From NCBI RefSeq assembly GCF_002878395.1, contig NC_061120.1:97086648-97150647 (forward strand): 64,000 nt of DNA. The letters run 5' to 3'. The notes below the pieces were generated by a model, which saw nothing but the letters and a program-made list of their open reading frames with translations, made no database searches and was not told the DNA's origin. The position numbers were made by a program, and so were the translations under genes. This DNA comes from Capsicum annuum (taxonomy: Eukaryota > Streptophyta > Magnoliopsida > Solanales > Solanaceae). Below are positions 22,961 to 35,603 of the stretch, piece after piece; position 1 is the first letter of the stretch; each line of letters opens with the position of its first letter.

Positions 22961-25705
22961 ATGTATTTTTTGCTTGATCTGGGGTCCACTCTTTCTTATG
23001 TGTCCTTATTTGTGGCTGTGTGTTTTGATTTTTATCCTAAGGTTATTTCAGATCTATTTTCTATTTCTACCCTAGTGGGTGACTCGGTTATTGCTAAGAA
23101 AGGCTATAGGGTGTATATGGTATTTGTTAGTAACAAACAAACCTTGGTAGATCTATTTGAACTTGATATAGTGGATTTTGATGTTATTCTGGGTTTGTAT
23201 TGGTTACACTCTTGTTATATGTCTTTAGATTGTCAGACCCATAAGGTTGTCTTTAGGTTCCCTAGTGAACCAGTTATAGAGTGGGAGGTTGGTTCCCTAG
23301 CTCCTAGGGGATGGTTTATTTGTAATATTAGAGATAGGAGATTAATCCGCAAAGGGTGGCTTGATCACTTGGTCTGGGTTAATGATTCTAACTCGGAGTG
23401 TCCTTCTTTACATTCAGTTTCAATGGTAAGCGAGTTTTCTGATGTCTATCTAGATGATCTTCCTGGTGTTCCTTCGGATAGGGGAATCAAGTTTGGAATA
23501 GATTTCGTTCTAGATGCTCGTCTAATATCTATTCTTCCTTATAGAATGGCTCCGACTGAGTTGAGAGAAATTAAGGAGAAACTTAAGGATCTTCTGAATA
23601 AGGGGCTTATTCATCCTAGTATATCCCCATGGGGTACACCAATATTATTCGTGCATAAGAAGATTCCTTCCCTTTGGATTTATATTGACTATCGAAGTTG
23701 AATAAGGTAACAGTCAAGAACAAGTATCCTCTTCCAAACATAGATGACTTATTTGATTAGTTGCAAGGTGCTAAATTTTTTTCTAAGATAGATCTTCAGT
23801 CTGGGTATCATCAGCATAAGATTAGGGAGGAGTATATCCTAAAAACTACAATTTGTACTCGGTATGGGTACTTTGAATTCTTGGTAATTTCATTTGGTTT
23901 GACTAATACCTTGACGTTATTCATAGATTTGATGAATAGGGTTTTCAGGCAGCACTTGGATCTTTTTGTCATTGTGTTTATGGATGACATCTTGGTGTAT
24001 TCTAAGAGTGAGATGGATCACGCTAATCACTTCTATGTGGTGTTGTAAACCTTGAAGGAACATCAGTTATATGGTAAGTTCTCTAAGTGTGAGTTTTTGT
24101 TGAATGCTATGGATGTCTTGGGTCATATTAATTCTATTAAGAGGATCATTGCGGATCCGTAAAAGGTGACTGTGGTTGAGAAGTTTCCTAGACCCACGAC
24201 TCCAACTAATATTCAGAGCTTCTTAGGTTTGGCTGGGTATTATAGGCGGTTTGTGGAAAGATTTTTTACAATAGCTATCCCATTGACTAAGTTGACTCAA
24301 AAGAAGGTAAAGTTTTCTCGGTCGAAAGCGTATGAAGGGAGATTCGAGAAGCCTAAGGATAAGCTAACTTCAGCTCCAGTTTTGATATTTCCTGAAGGTA
24401 ATAAGGGGTTTGTGGTTTATTTTGATGTGTCTCGAGTGGGAATTTGTTGTGTGTTGAAGCAGCATGGGAAGGTGATTGTTATTCTTCCAGGCAATTGAAG
24501 ATACATGAGAGAAACTATCCTAATCATAATTTGGAGCTGTTGGAGGTGATTTTTGCTTTAAAAATCTGGGCACATTATTTATATGGAGTGCATGTGGATA
24601 TCTTTTCTGATCATAAGAGTCTACAATATATGTTCACTCAAAAGGAGCTAAATCTCAAGCAAAGGAGATGGTTGGAGCTTCTCAAGGACTATGATTTGAG
24701 TCTTCACTACCGCCCAAGTAAAACTAATGAGGTTGCTGATGCTCTTAGAAGGTTGTCTATGGGGACTTTGGCTCATGGGGAGAAAGGAAAATGGGAATTG
24801 GTGAAGGATATTCGCCGCTTGGACAATCTTAGAGTTTGTCTCTCAGACTTCAAGGATGGTGGGATATGGTATAGGAAGTGGTTCGATCATTTTTTGGTGT
24901 AGAGATTAAGGAGAAGCAAGTGTTGGATCCTATCTTGATGAAAATCAAAAGTGATATTGGTTTGAAAAAGGTGATGGTCTTTGAAATCAGGTATGATGGT
25001 ACTTTGCGGTACCAAGGAAAGTTGTGTGTTCCTAATGTCGATAGTTTGCGACAAAAAATTTTGGCTAAGGTGCATGAATCATGCTATGTTGTTCATCCTA
25101 GTTTGACAAAAATATATCATGATCTCAAGGAGATGTATTGGTGGAATGGTATTATAAAGGATGTGGCTGATTTTTTAGCCAAGTGCATGGTGTGCCAACA
25201 AGTCAAAGTTGAGCACATAAGGCTTGGTAGGTCGTATTAAGATATTGATCTGCCCGAATGGAAATGGGTGTTAATCAATATAGATTTTTCACTGGTCTTC
25301 CTCGATCTTGGAACCAATTTGATTCAATTTGGGTCATTGTGGATTGGATGACGAAGTCTGCTCACTTTTTGCCAGTAAGGACTACCTTTTTGATAGAGGA
25401 TTATGCGAAGTTATATCTCATGAGATTGTAAACATGCATGGGGTACCTTTTTTTATTATCTCTGATCATGGTACACAATTTTCATCTCACATCTTCTAGT
25501 ATTTTCAAAAGGTATTGGAGACTAAGGTTAGTCTGGCTTTTCATCCCCAGATGGATGAGCAGGCAGAAAGGACTATTCAGATATTAGAGGATATGCTTCG
25601 GGCTTGCGTGATTGATTATGGTGGAAATTGGGTTGAGCATCTACCTTTGGTAGAGTTTTCTTACAACAATAGCTATCATTCTAGTATTGGTATGGCCCTT
25701 TCATA
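22961..25705 (+). pseudogene. TE-C pol, truncated in integrase
   Basis: The longest piece, 22,961-23,701, holds the protease (FLLDLGSTLSYV, a DLG variant of the usual DSG) and the first part of reverse transcriptase (KGLIHPSISPWGTPILFVHK, ending IDYRS-stop). The palm motif [10 protein letters not shown] has its DD codons at 23,983-23,988. The connection region ([20 protein letters not shown]) is near 24,200, RNase H at about 24,380-24,780, and the integrase zinc region at about 25,060-25,220 (H...H...[11 protein letters not shown]). An integrase core stretch ([20 protein letters not shown]) follows, then a break at 25,705 within SSIGMA. The rest of integrase and the tail are deleted. Frameshifts occur near 23,700, 24,490 and 24,890. 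Confidence 0.88.
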
Positions 25706-27377
25706 ATCTTTTTCAAGTCATCAAAACGAGTAGCTTTCATAACAATTCTCTTTAAGATATAGAAATATTCATCAAATTCTTCAAAAACGATAACTTTCTC
25801 AACTCACACTTTCAAACTATTACATTTTTCATCTCAATTAGATGAATACACATACACACTGGGAGTCTCTTACAACCGACATAAACCATGTGAGCTACAT
25901 GAAGTCCAACGTCCAACCCATATTGGGGAGATCTGTCCTATCCTTTCCATCGGAGTAGGACATTAATCTTTTGTTCACTAGTGATCACTATATCAATTAG
26001 CCTTAGGCTCACATCCTACGGGGGAACGTAGTTCTAGGGAAGTACCTATCACAGCTATACCTCCCACTCGGTGCTAAAGACTACTCCCGGACTGAGCTCC
26101 GATCATTTCAAAAGAAAATCCACAACAACACAATTCAACAATTTATATCGGGAGCCATCATGCTACCCCTTTTTCATAATAAATCAACACGTGGATTTAT
26201 TTTCTCATTCGAGTTAAAAAATAACTCTTTCAAGACCAAAAGGTCAAATCACTAAAATATCAAGGTGTGTATAATACATTACTTCACCAAAGATCATAAT
26301 CTCAAAGAGGGCTTAAATCCCATATATAAACACTTGAGAAAAACATTTCAAGATTCATACTTTGTATCACAAACAAGTATAACTCCTATGAAAATCTGGA
26401 AATTCAACTTGAAACATGATATTAACATTGAAACTCAAGGAATTTATCTTTAATACATCACAAAAATATCAAGTTTCTTGAACAGGAATATAGGATAATA
26501 GTTTCCATCTCAAATTCATAATTAAGCAAGTAAAATCATGTATCTTCTTAAAATAATATAAATTTTTGGGCACAAGAATGAAAGGATGTTCTTGTTAAAA
26601 TCCCACATACCTTTATGGTAACAGATTCGTTGAAAGATTGGATCCTCAATGTTGATTGTGAAACCCTAGTTGTTTTTCACGTTTAGTGCTCTTGGATGAT
26701 GAACTTAGATTGATACTAGGGTTATGATGTGTTTAGATTCTATTAAATTCGTAAGGTTAAGTTTAGGGGTGTGTAAGGAGTGCCAAAAGACAAAATTGCC
26801 CTCAAAATAACTCAAAACGGAGTGTTTTTGCTATCTGAAACACCAATTGTGCGCCGCATTGCTTATCGCATACATTTGCATATTTGCAGCATTATTTATC
26901 ACACACATTTAGGTATGCGCCGCATTGCTTATCGCACACATTTAAGTATGCGCCACATTGCTTATCGCAAACCTATTCCAATAGCTATGTGCGATTGGTT
27001 AGGCGACACACTCTACTTCGCGAAGCCATAACTCCTTCCTCGGGTGTTGGATTTTGATGAACTTGGTATTGTTGGAAAGATAATTCGATTCTCTACAAGT
27101 TAGTGGGTATAAATATGCAAAAATACAACATTTATCAAGTTATGCTCATTCAAAGATGAACCTTACGAATTCAAACACTAAAACTTGATGGATTTCGAAA
27201 CTCTAAGCTTGTACTACCTTAAGTGACTCATATAACCACACTTAACACATCATAAGCTCTCTTATAACTAGGGTACTCTTGGTAATTCATGTACCCAAAT
27301 ATGGCTTACAGAATTGGGGGTTTCACATGTACGAACAATGGTTCGCTTTCTAGCTTAGGAAAGTGCGGGGCATTACA
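25706..27377 (-). repeat. TE-E 3' LTR, truncated
   Basis: Its own 5' end, TGTAATGCCCCGC, is at 27,377. It aligns with 33,217-34,923. The part equal to 32,484-33,216 is missing, cut at 25,706 where TE-C pol begins. Confidence 0.88.
26849..26972. repeat. 33-bp minisatellite inside the TE-E LTR (4 copies)
   Basis: About four units of the type GCCGCATTGCTTATCGCACA plus ATTTAGGTATGC. The period of 33 bp is a multiple of three, so it keeps an open but meaningless frame. The equivalent array at 34,364-34,523 has five units. Confidence 0.85.
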
Positions 27378-27593
27378 ATATCTCCGCCTTGGGGACATTC
27401 ATCCTCGAATGACGCTGGGTATACTAAGAGTAAAGATAAAATGAAGGGTACAAAGCTGAAAAAACATGCTAATCTTGCCTCTACTTCATTCTACATTTTG
27501 GACACAACAAAGAGTGCATGACTCATGAAATCACAGCTGAATAGTATAAAATAACTGTTGAACTACTGCAATTCTGCATAGAAAAGGAATGAT

Positions 27594-30500
27594 TTAGAGA
27601 AGAATGGTACTTTTGGCTTCATTGGGGCTTGCAGAAAACAGGTGCGGATACTTGGATCGCATATCCGTCTCGGTTTTCCAAGATGCACCTTCAACAGATT
27701 GGTTTTGCCACAACATCTTGACCAAGGGAACTTCTTTGTTCCTTAGTCTTCGGACTTGATGATCTAAAATCTCAACAGGAACTTCCTCAAAAGAAAGACA
27801 ATCTTGCACATTAGGGTTTTCTAAAGGATCTACAACAACAAAATCACCAACGTGTTTCCTAAGCATGGAGACATGGTTGACAGAGAGAATGGAAGATAAC
27901 TCTGAAGGCAACTCAACCTCATACGCTACCTTACTAACACGGCTAAGAACTCTGTAGGGGCCAACTTAATGGGGACTAAGTTTCCCCTTCTTCCCGAATC
28001 TCTTCACTCCCTTCATGGGTGAAATTTTCAAATACACCAAGTCAACAACTTCAAATTCAAGGTCTCTTCTCCTCACATCAGCATACGACTTCTGATGACT
28101 CTGTGCAGTTTTCAATCTTTCTCTAATCACTTTGACTTTTTCCATAGCCTTAAAGACTGAATCAGGACCGCTCACGGCAACCTCACCCACTTCAAACCAA
28201 CATATGGGTGACCTATACTTCCTCCCATACAAAGCCTCAAATGGTGCCATGCCTATGCTAGTGTGAAAACTGTTATTGCAAGCAAACTCTATCAACGGTA
28301 AATGCTCATACCAACTCCCCTTAAAGTCAAGTGCATACGCTCTCAACATATCCTTTAAGTTCTGGATGGTCCTCTCATCCTGACTATCTGTCTGCGGATG
28401 GAAAGTAAAACTAAAATGCACTTGGGTACCACAACCCTTCTGAAAAACTCTCCAAAACTGCGAAGTGAACTAAGTACCCTTATCTGAAATGACGGACAAG
28501 GGAACTCCATGCAATCTGACTAATTCTCGGATGTACAATCTAGCATATTCCTCAACAGTATAAGAAGTATGCACAGGTAAGAAGTGCACAAACTTAGTCA
28601 ATCTATCCACAACAACCTAAATGGAATCATGATGGCGTCGGGAAGGAGGTAAACCAGTCACAAAATCCATGTTTATCTCTTCCCACTTCCAAGTGGGAAT
28701 ACCGAACTCTTGCATCATACCACCAGGTCTTTGGTGTTCTACCTTAACCTGTTGGCACGTCTCACACTGAGCCACAAATGCTGCTATATCCTTCTTTATG
28801 CCACTCCACCAATAGATTTCCCGCAAGTCACGGTACATCTTGGTGGCACCAGGATGAATAGAATATCGCGCGCTGTGTGCTTCAGCCATAATTCTCTGTC
28901 TCAGATCATCAACAGTCGGAACACATAATCTATCTTGCAATCTCAACACACCATATCCCCCTTGGGAGAAAACCTCCACCTTTTGGTCCTTGACTAATTC
29001 TTTTAGTTTGACTAAACTAGCATCTAAGTTTTGCTTCTGCTTTACTTCTGAAATCAAGGAGGATTCGGAAATACTCTGCACCCCTATACTACCTTCAGCA
29101 GAGTCAAACAACCTAACCTCCAGTCTAACCAAACGGTGCACATCACGAGCTAACTCTTTCTTACCCTCTTCAATAAGCAAAACACTACTCATAGACACCC
29201 TACTCAGGGCATCTGCCACTACATTGGCCTTACCCGGATGGTACAACACACTCATATCATAATCTTTTAACAGATCTAACCACCTTCTCTGCCTAAGTTT
29301 CAACTCCCTCTGGGTAAACACATATTGCAAACTCTTATAATCAGTGAAAATATCAACGTGAACATGATACAAGTAGTGTCTCCAGAGTTTTAGAGCAAAC
29401 ACAATAGCAGCAAACTCAGGATCATGGGTGAGGTAATTCTTCTCATGGGGTTTCAACTGTCTAGAAGCATAATCTATCACCTTACCCTTCTGCATCAATA
29501 AATAACCCAAACTAACTCTAGAAGCATCATAATATACTAGAAAACCCTCAACACCATCAGACAAAGTCAAAATAGGGGCTGAAGTGAGTCGAGTCTCAAC
29601 TCCTGAAAACTCTTCTCACAAGAATCGAACCACAAGAACTTCAGTTTCTTTTGGGTCAACCGGGTCATAGGAGATTCTATAAAGGATAAACCTTCAACAA
29701 AACGGCAGTAATAGCCAGCTAGACCCAAGAAACTTTGGATGCCAGTCGGAGAGATAGGTCTAGGCCAGTTTCTAACAACTTCTATCTTTTGGGGATCAAC
29801 TCTAATACCCTCAAAAGAAATGACATGACCCAGAAAAGCAATTGACCTCAACCAAAACTCACACTTGCTGAATTTGGCAAATAATTGATGGTTTCTAAGA
29901 GTTTACAAGACAATTCGTAGATGCTGAATTTGGCAAATAATTGATGGTTTCTAAGAGTTTGCAAGACAATTCGTAGATGATCTGCATGTTCATTCTCACT
30001 ACTGGAGTCCACCAGAATATCATCTATAAATACGATAACAAACATGTCAAGATATGGTCTGAACACTCGATTCATGAGGTCCATAAAAGCTGCCGGGGTA
30101 TTAGTTAACCCGAAGGACATAACAAGAAACTCAAAATGACCATAGCGAGTTCGGAAACCTATTTTAGGGGTGTCCCACTCTCTAAATTTGAGTTGATGAT
30201 AGCCGGATCGAAGGTCTATCTTTGAGAAGTAACTTACACCTTGCAATAGGTCAAACAAATTGTCTATTCTAGGAAGAGGATACTTATTTTTGACAGTGAC
30301 TTTATTCAACTGGCGATAGTCAATACACATACGCAGGGAACCATCTTTCTTTCTCACAAATAACACAGGAGTACCCAAAGGAGAAACACTAGGCCTTATG
30401 AAACCCTTATCTAATAGATCTTTGAGATGCTCTTTCAAACCCTTAAGTTCTGCAAGTGCCATACAATAAGGAGGAATAGAAATGGGCTGAGTATGTGGAC

Positions 30501-31290
30501 GAAGATCGATCCCGAACTGTATCTCTCTATCAGGAGGTATCCCTAGGAGATCTTTCGAAAAGACATCAGAAAAATCATTGACTATGCTAACTGACTGGAG
30601 AGTTGGAGTCTCAGAATTAGTGTCCTTGAATCTAACCAGATGATAAATGCACCCCTTGGAAATAAGTTTTATAGCTTTAATATATAAGATAAAATGACTC
30701 TTGGGAGATAAAGAACTCCCAGACCACTCAAACACAGGTTCATCAGGAAACTGAAACTTGACCACATGGGTACGACAATATATAGAGGCATAACAAGAAT
30801 TAATCCAGTCCATACCCAGAAAACATCAAAATCCACCATGTCTAACTCAATTAGATCAGCCAATATGACTCTATGAAGGACTGTAACAGGACACTTTTTT
30901 TACACTTTCTGGACAACAATCAAATAACCCACTGGGGTAGAAACTAAGATAGGCTCAGGAATATTTTCGGGACTCATTTCAAAATTCACAGCAACCAGAG
31001 GTGTAGCATATGAAAAACTGGACCCAGGGTCCAACAAAACATAGACATCAAATTGAAGTATACCGAGCATACGAGTAACAACATCAGGAGAGTCCTTCTG
31101 CTCCTGGTGAGATGGAAAAACATAGAACCTATTCTTGCGCTGACCGCCAATAGTACCAGAAGAGGTGCCCTGAGCTGTGGTTGGGCGAGTCACCTGAACT
31201 GGAGCACTAGCAGTCTGAGTTTGAGTTTGAGAGCGATTATCACGACGCCCTTGCCTGGCATGTGCGCAATCCCTAAGTTTTTGACGCAAG
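27594..31290 (-). pseudogene. TE-E pol (protease to chromodomain), near-complete but broken
   Basis: Read leftward. Protease: LLDPGSSFSYATPLVAV (about 31,060; DPG in place of DSG) continuing to DFDVFWVW near 30,800. Reverse transcriptase: [20 protein letters not shown] and [14 protein letters not shown] codons at 30,019-30,024. A 56-bp tandem duplication at 29,866-29,977 shifts the frame after HQLFAKFS. RNase [21 protein letters not shown] to [13 protein letters not shown]. Integrase zinc region: H...H...[11 protein letters not shown], then [13 protein letters not shown]. Integrase core end: FHPQTDSQDERTIQNLKDML. The chromodomain-like tail is EILDHQVRRLRNKEVPLVK to MRSKYPHLF, with a stop near 27,594. 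Splits lie near 28,430-28,620, 27,930 and 29,570. Confidence 0.92.
29866..29977. repeat. 56-bp tandem duplication in the TE-E reverse transcriptase
   Basis: The block starting TGCTGAATTTGGCAAATAAT occurs at 29,866 and again at 29,922 with one mismatch seen (tttacaag/tttgcaag). Since 56 is not a multiple of three, the frame is lost downstream of the palm motif. Confidence 0.92.
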
Positions 31291-31299
31291 TCACCACAC

Positions 31300-32282
31300 T
31301 TGAAAACACCTTTCTTCTTACCCCAACACTCACCCGGGTGGGTCGTACCACACTTACGAAACTGAGGGTAATTTGTTTTACTACCAACACTGTACTGGAC
31401 CTGTCTGCATATAACCTGCTACCTTGCTCTTGCCCACTAGCTGACGATGGTGTTGGTGTAGATGAAAATTTCTAAAACTGAGGGCGATTCCCTCCTTGCG
31501 ATCTAGTCTGACCATATTTGTGCTGCTCGAACCTAGCTCTCTTATTCCCTCTCATTCTATCCCTTTCCTTGATCTTATTTGCTTCAATCTATTGGGCATG
31601 ATTCATCAGCCTTGAAAGATTCATCTCACTATTTAACATAGCAGACCTGCACTCCTTAATAACATAGCTAGACACTCCTGTCACAAATTTACTCATACTG
31701 GCCCGATTATCAGCTACTAAGTTAGGAGCATATTTGGCCAACTGATTGAACTTCAGACAACACTCTTTAATAGTCATAGAGCCCTTTCGCAAGTTCATGA
31801 ACTTCTCTACCTTTTCCTCTCTCATCTCTAAAGGGAAAAGTTATCCAGGAATACATCTTGGAACTCCTGCCAAGATGTAGGGGCGGTACCTCACCTCAAA
31901 CCTTTCTCCAGGCAACTACCTAATCATAAGCAAGGTCTTTCAATCGATATACTTCCAACTCTATACTATGCTCCTTAGAGACATGCATCACCTGAGTAAT
32001 CTTTCGCACCTCCTCTAAGTACAACTGTGGATCCTCATCTGGTTTATACCCATAAAATTCTGGTGAATTCATCCGTATAAAGTCATGAATCTTCACAGCA
32101 GCTGAATCACCTCCCTGCTACTATAGAGCCAGTGCCAAATTGGCCTGAACATTCGCAGTGACATCTTAGGCCAGTACCTGAAAGACTGCCCAAAATTTGG
32201 TATGGGACACATTTTTATTAAGTGGGTCAGCAGGTTGGGCTTGCTGACCATCGTTATTTCTTCTAGCTCGGTGAGAAGGCAT
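31300..32282 (-). pseudogene. TE-E gag, degenerate
   Basis: Minus-strand start ATG at 32,282: MPSHRARRNNDGQQAQPADP, then LNKNVSHTKFW, the same start type as TE-B gag. The capsid region follows (IELEVYRLKDLAYD near 31,930, ECCLKFNQLAKYAPNLVADN near 31,740, EMNLSRLMNHAQ near 31,600). Two zinc-knuckle-like motifs can be read at about 31,370-31,260: CRKCGTTHPGECW and FKCGDLRQKLRDC, the second imperfect. A Thr/Gln-rich linker (QTQTQTASAPVQVTRPTT) leads to protease. Stops and frameshifts split it. Confidence 0.85.
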
Positions 32283-32465
32283 ATTCTAAAAGAGGAGAGC
32301 ATGAATTAATATCTGAAAGAAAACAACTGTAAGAATGATGGACTTCTAAAAGAAAGAAATAACACTTTTTCCTAAAACTTGCTCATAGATATGGCGCGCT
32401 ATACACTGATGATCAAGACTCTACTTAATGTGGCTTGCCAGACTCCTTAGGACTCCAATAACCTT

Positions 32466-32483
32466 AGGCTCTGATACCAAGTT
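32466..32483 (-). promoter_or_regulatory. TE-E primer binding site
   Basis: On the minus strand AACTTGGTATCAGAGCC directly follows the LTR end. It contains the exact TGGTATCAGAGC match to plant initiator-Met tRNA, the best-preserved site in the window. The 32,283-32,465 interval is the leader. Confidence 0.92.
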
Positions 32484-34923
32484 TGTAACGCCCCAAAAAT
32501 GGGTCCCGAAGCATCACACAGTGCTTAAGTCTATAAGTAGCCCCAAGATAAGCCTTTGAGCCATTTTTATACCATTCAACACTCATCGACAGGATTACTA
32601 GAATCAAACATCAAGATATTCTCCTTAATATCATAATTCAAGACGAAAGAGATGTGGAAAGTAACAAAATATGACCTCTCCACAAGACTGATCAATCTAA
32701 CCATCTAGTCTGACAAGCCTCTACTAAACTGTATAACACTGAGACATTGGGACAGACCCTAACTGACCCTAACATCAGGGAATAAAATGATAACTCAAAA
32801 TAAAAGAGTGAAATCTGAAATAACTAGTACTTGAACCATGAGGACTTACCACTGCAGAAAATGTAGACCAATATGCTCGGAGAATCACGTCAAGCCTAGG
32901 AATCAGCACCTTCAAAAAATATAGACCAATGTGCTCGGAGAATCACGTCAAGCTTGGGAATTAGCACCTGGACCTATATTATAGGGAAAATGTTGCCCAC
33001 GTATGAATACATGGGTCAGTACCATGGAATATGAACCGAGTATATGAGGGTGTATGCAAGTTTTCATAAAAGTCCTATATCACCAATATTCATAGGAAAA
33101 TATGCATACTGTAATAAGAAACCCACATAGCTCGAAATAAAATCATCCTAATAACCATAGAGTAAAACACATTAGTGAAAATATATGAGTCATCATAGTA
33201 AGTCCCAATCACTTTTATAATCATTTTCAAGTAATCAAAATGAGTAGATTTCATAACAATTCTCTTTAAGATATAGAAATATTCATCAAATTCTTCAAAA
33301 ATAATAACTTTCTCAACTCACACTTTCAAACTATTACAGTTTTAATCTCAATTAGAAGAATATACACACACACTGAGAGTCTCATACAACCAACATAAAC
33401 CATGTGAGCTACATGGAGTCTAACGTCCAATATAAGTTGGGGAGAGCTATCCTATCCTTGCCATCGGAGTATGATCTTAATCTTTTGTTCACTAGTGATC
33501 ACTCTATCAATCAGCCTTAGGTTCATATCCTATGGGGGCACGTAGTTCTAGGAAAATATCAATCATAGCTATACCTCCCACTCAGTGCTAAAGACTACTC
33601 CCAGATCTAGCTTAGATCATTTCAAAATAAAATCGACAACAACGTAATTCAACAATTCATATCGGGAGTCATCATGCTACCCCTTTTCATAATAAATCAA
33701 CATGTAGATTTCTTTTCTCATTCGAGTTCAAAAATAAATCTTTCAACACCAAAATGTCAAATCATTCAAATATCAAGGTGTCTATAACATATTACTTTAC
33801 CAAAAATCATAATCTCAAAGAGGGTTTAAATCCCATATATCAACACTTTAGCAAAACCTTTCAAGATTCATACTTTGTATAGCAAACAAGTATAACTTAT
33901 ATGAAAATCTAGAAATTCAACTTGAAACATGATATTAAAATCAAAACTCAAGAAATTTATCTTTAAGACATCACAAAAATATTATAGTTTCTTGATAAAG
34001 AATATAGGATAATAGTTTCCATATCAAATTCATAATTAACCAAGTAAAATCATGTATCTTCGTAAAATAATACAAATTTTGGGATCAAGAACGAAAGGAT
34101 GTTCTTGTTGAAAATCCCATATACCTTTATGGTAATGAATTCATTGAAAGATTGGACCCTCAATGTTGATTGTGCAACCCTAGTTATTTTTCTTCTTTAG
34201 TTCTCTTGGATGATGAACTTAGATTGATAATAGAGTTATGATGTGCTTAGATTCTATTAAATTCGTAAGTTAAGTTTAGTGGTGTCTAAGGAGTGACAAA
34301 AGACTTAATTTCCCTCAAAATAACTCAAAACGGAGTGTTTTACTATCTGAAACACCAAGTGTGCACCGCATTGCTTATCACATATATTTATGTATGCGCC
34401 GCATTGCTTATTGCACATATTTAAGTATGCACTACATTGCTTATCGCACATATTTAGGTATGCGCTGCATTGCTTATTGTACACATTTAGGTATGTGCCA
34501 CATTGCTTATCACACACCTATTCCTGTAGCTATGTGCGATTGGTTAGGTGATGCACTCTACTCCGCAAAGCCTTAACTCCTTGATCGGGTGTTGGATTTT
34601 GATGAAGTTGGTATATTTGGAAAGCTAATTCGATTCTATATAAGTTTGTGGGTACAAATATTCAGAATTATAACATATTTATCAAGTTATGCTCATTCAA
34701 AGATGACCCTTGTGAATTCAAACACTAAAACTTGATGGATTTTGAAACTTTTAGCTTGTACTACCTTAAGTGACTCATATAAACACACTTAACACATCAT
34801 AAGCTCTCTTATAACTAGGGTACTCTTGGTAATTCATGTGCCTAAATATGGCTTGCGGAATTGGGGGTTTCACATGTACGAACAACAGTCCACTTTCTAG
34901 CTTAGGAAAGTATGGGGCATTAC
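32484..34923 (-). repeat. TE-E 5' LTR (complete, ~2.44 kb)
   Basis: Its own 5' end (GTAATGCCCCATAC, first base changed) is at 34,923 and its 3' end (GGGGCGTTACA) at 32,484. It includes a local duplication at 32,860-32,970 ('gaccaatrtgctcggagaatcacgtcaagc', two copies). It is diverged from but collinear with 25,706-27,377. Small reading frames on either strand are artefacts. Confidence 0.9.
34364..34523. repeat. 33-bp minisatellite inside the TE-E LTR (5 copies)
   Basis: Five units of the same 33-bp sequence as at 26,849-26,972. The open frames on both strands (repeated RIAYxTYLxM, and on the other strand DKQCxAYLNMC) are products of the repeat. Confidence 0.85.
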
Positions 34924-35393
34924 CGTATGTCCTAACTGGATTTTACTACTCGTTTAGTTAGAGTCTTTATGTTATTGCTATGGGTTAGAATTGGTAGGAC
35001 CAGTATTAGTTTCAGTCTTAGCTTTGGTATTGGTATTGAGGCTTACATCATCAAACATAATTTCTCACTATTCCATCATATTCTATTTTGGGATTAATTA
35101 TATTATGGTATGGAATTTACATTAGTTATGGCCTAGTTTATGGCCCTTATTTCGGTGCTGGTTTGGTATGGTGGGATTATTGGTATGGGATGGTTAGACT
35201 CGATTAGGTCGATCACAGTTGTGATCCTATCCTAGAGTCTTCATATGAACTATTACATTATCTTATTATATGCTCAAAATTTAGTGAACTCAGTGCAGGC
35301 AAATGGAGGTTGGGTTGGGTAACAAAGGTGGTCTTTGGTCCTGATAAGGCTTAGGACGTCTATTACGATGAGGCCTCAGCTTGGGTCATGTCA
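34924..35393 (+). repeat. TE-D 5' LTR, last 470 bp
   Basis: Aligns with 42,664-43,132 (469 bp) of the TE-D 3' LTR, including TTCTCACTATTCCATC and GATCCTATCCTAGAGTCTTC, and ends GGGTCATGTCA. It is cut on the left by TE-E. Confidence 0.88.
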
Positions 35394-35410
35394 AATTGGT
35401 ATCAGATCCT
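35394..35410 (+). promoter_or_regulatory. TE-D primer binding site
   Basis: AATTGGTATCAGATCC, one change from TGGTATCAGAGC, directly after the LTR. The 35,411-35,603 interval is the leader. Confidence 0.85.
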
Positions 35411-35603
35411 AGGTTCATGGTTAATTGGGAGTCCACAAAGCTGTGTCGAGTAGAGTCTCTTTTAGGGGTGTGTAGATCACCACACTCATAAGGGAGAGGC
35501 TATAAGGCATTTAGAAATGCTTCACTTTCTTGGTATTCAATTTTCAAGCTTAGAGTGTCAATCTTGGAATCTCTTTAATACTTGTTTGTTCATCTTTCAT
35601 ATC

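Larger units (their letters stand above)
25706..34923 (-). mobile_element. TE-E, Ty3/gypsy chromovirus-type retrotransposon (youngest of the nest)
   Basis: Minus-strand element: 5' LTR 34,923-32,484, primer site, gag, pol and a 3' LTR (27,377-25,706) lacking its last ~733 bp. Its right edge lies in the LTR of TE-D (34,924 corresponds to ~42,664). Its reading frames are longer than those of the other elements, consistent with being the most recent insertion. Confidence 0.88.

Noticed and set aside
28710..31475. Plus-strand frames at 28,710-28,928, 28,990-29,262 and 31,053-31,475
   Set aside because: They lie antisense to clear TE-E pol and gag domains.
26780..34576. Repeat proteins suggested by the frames at 26,780-27,031 and 34,305-34,576
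   Set aside because: They come from a 33-bp minisatellite within an LTR, open on both strands.
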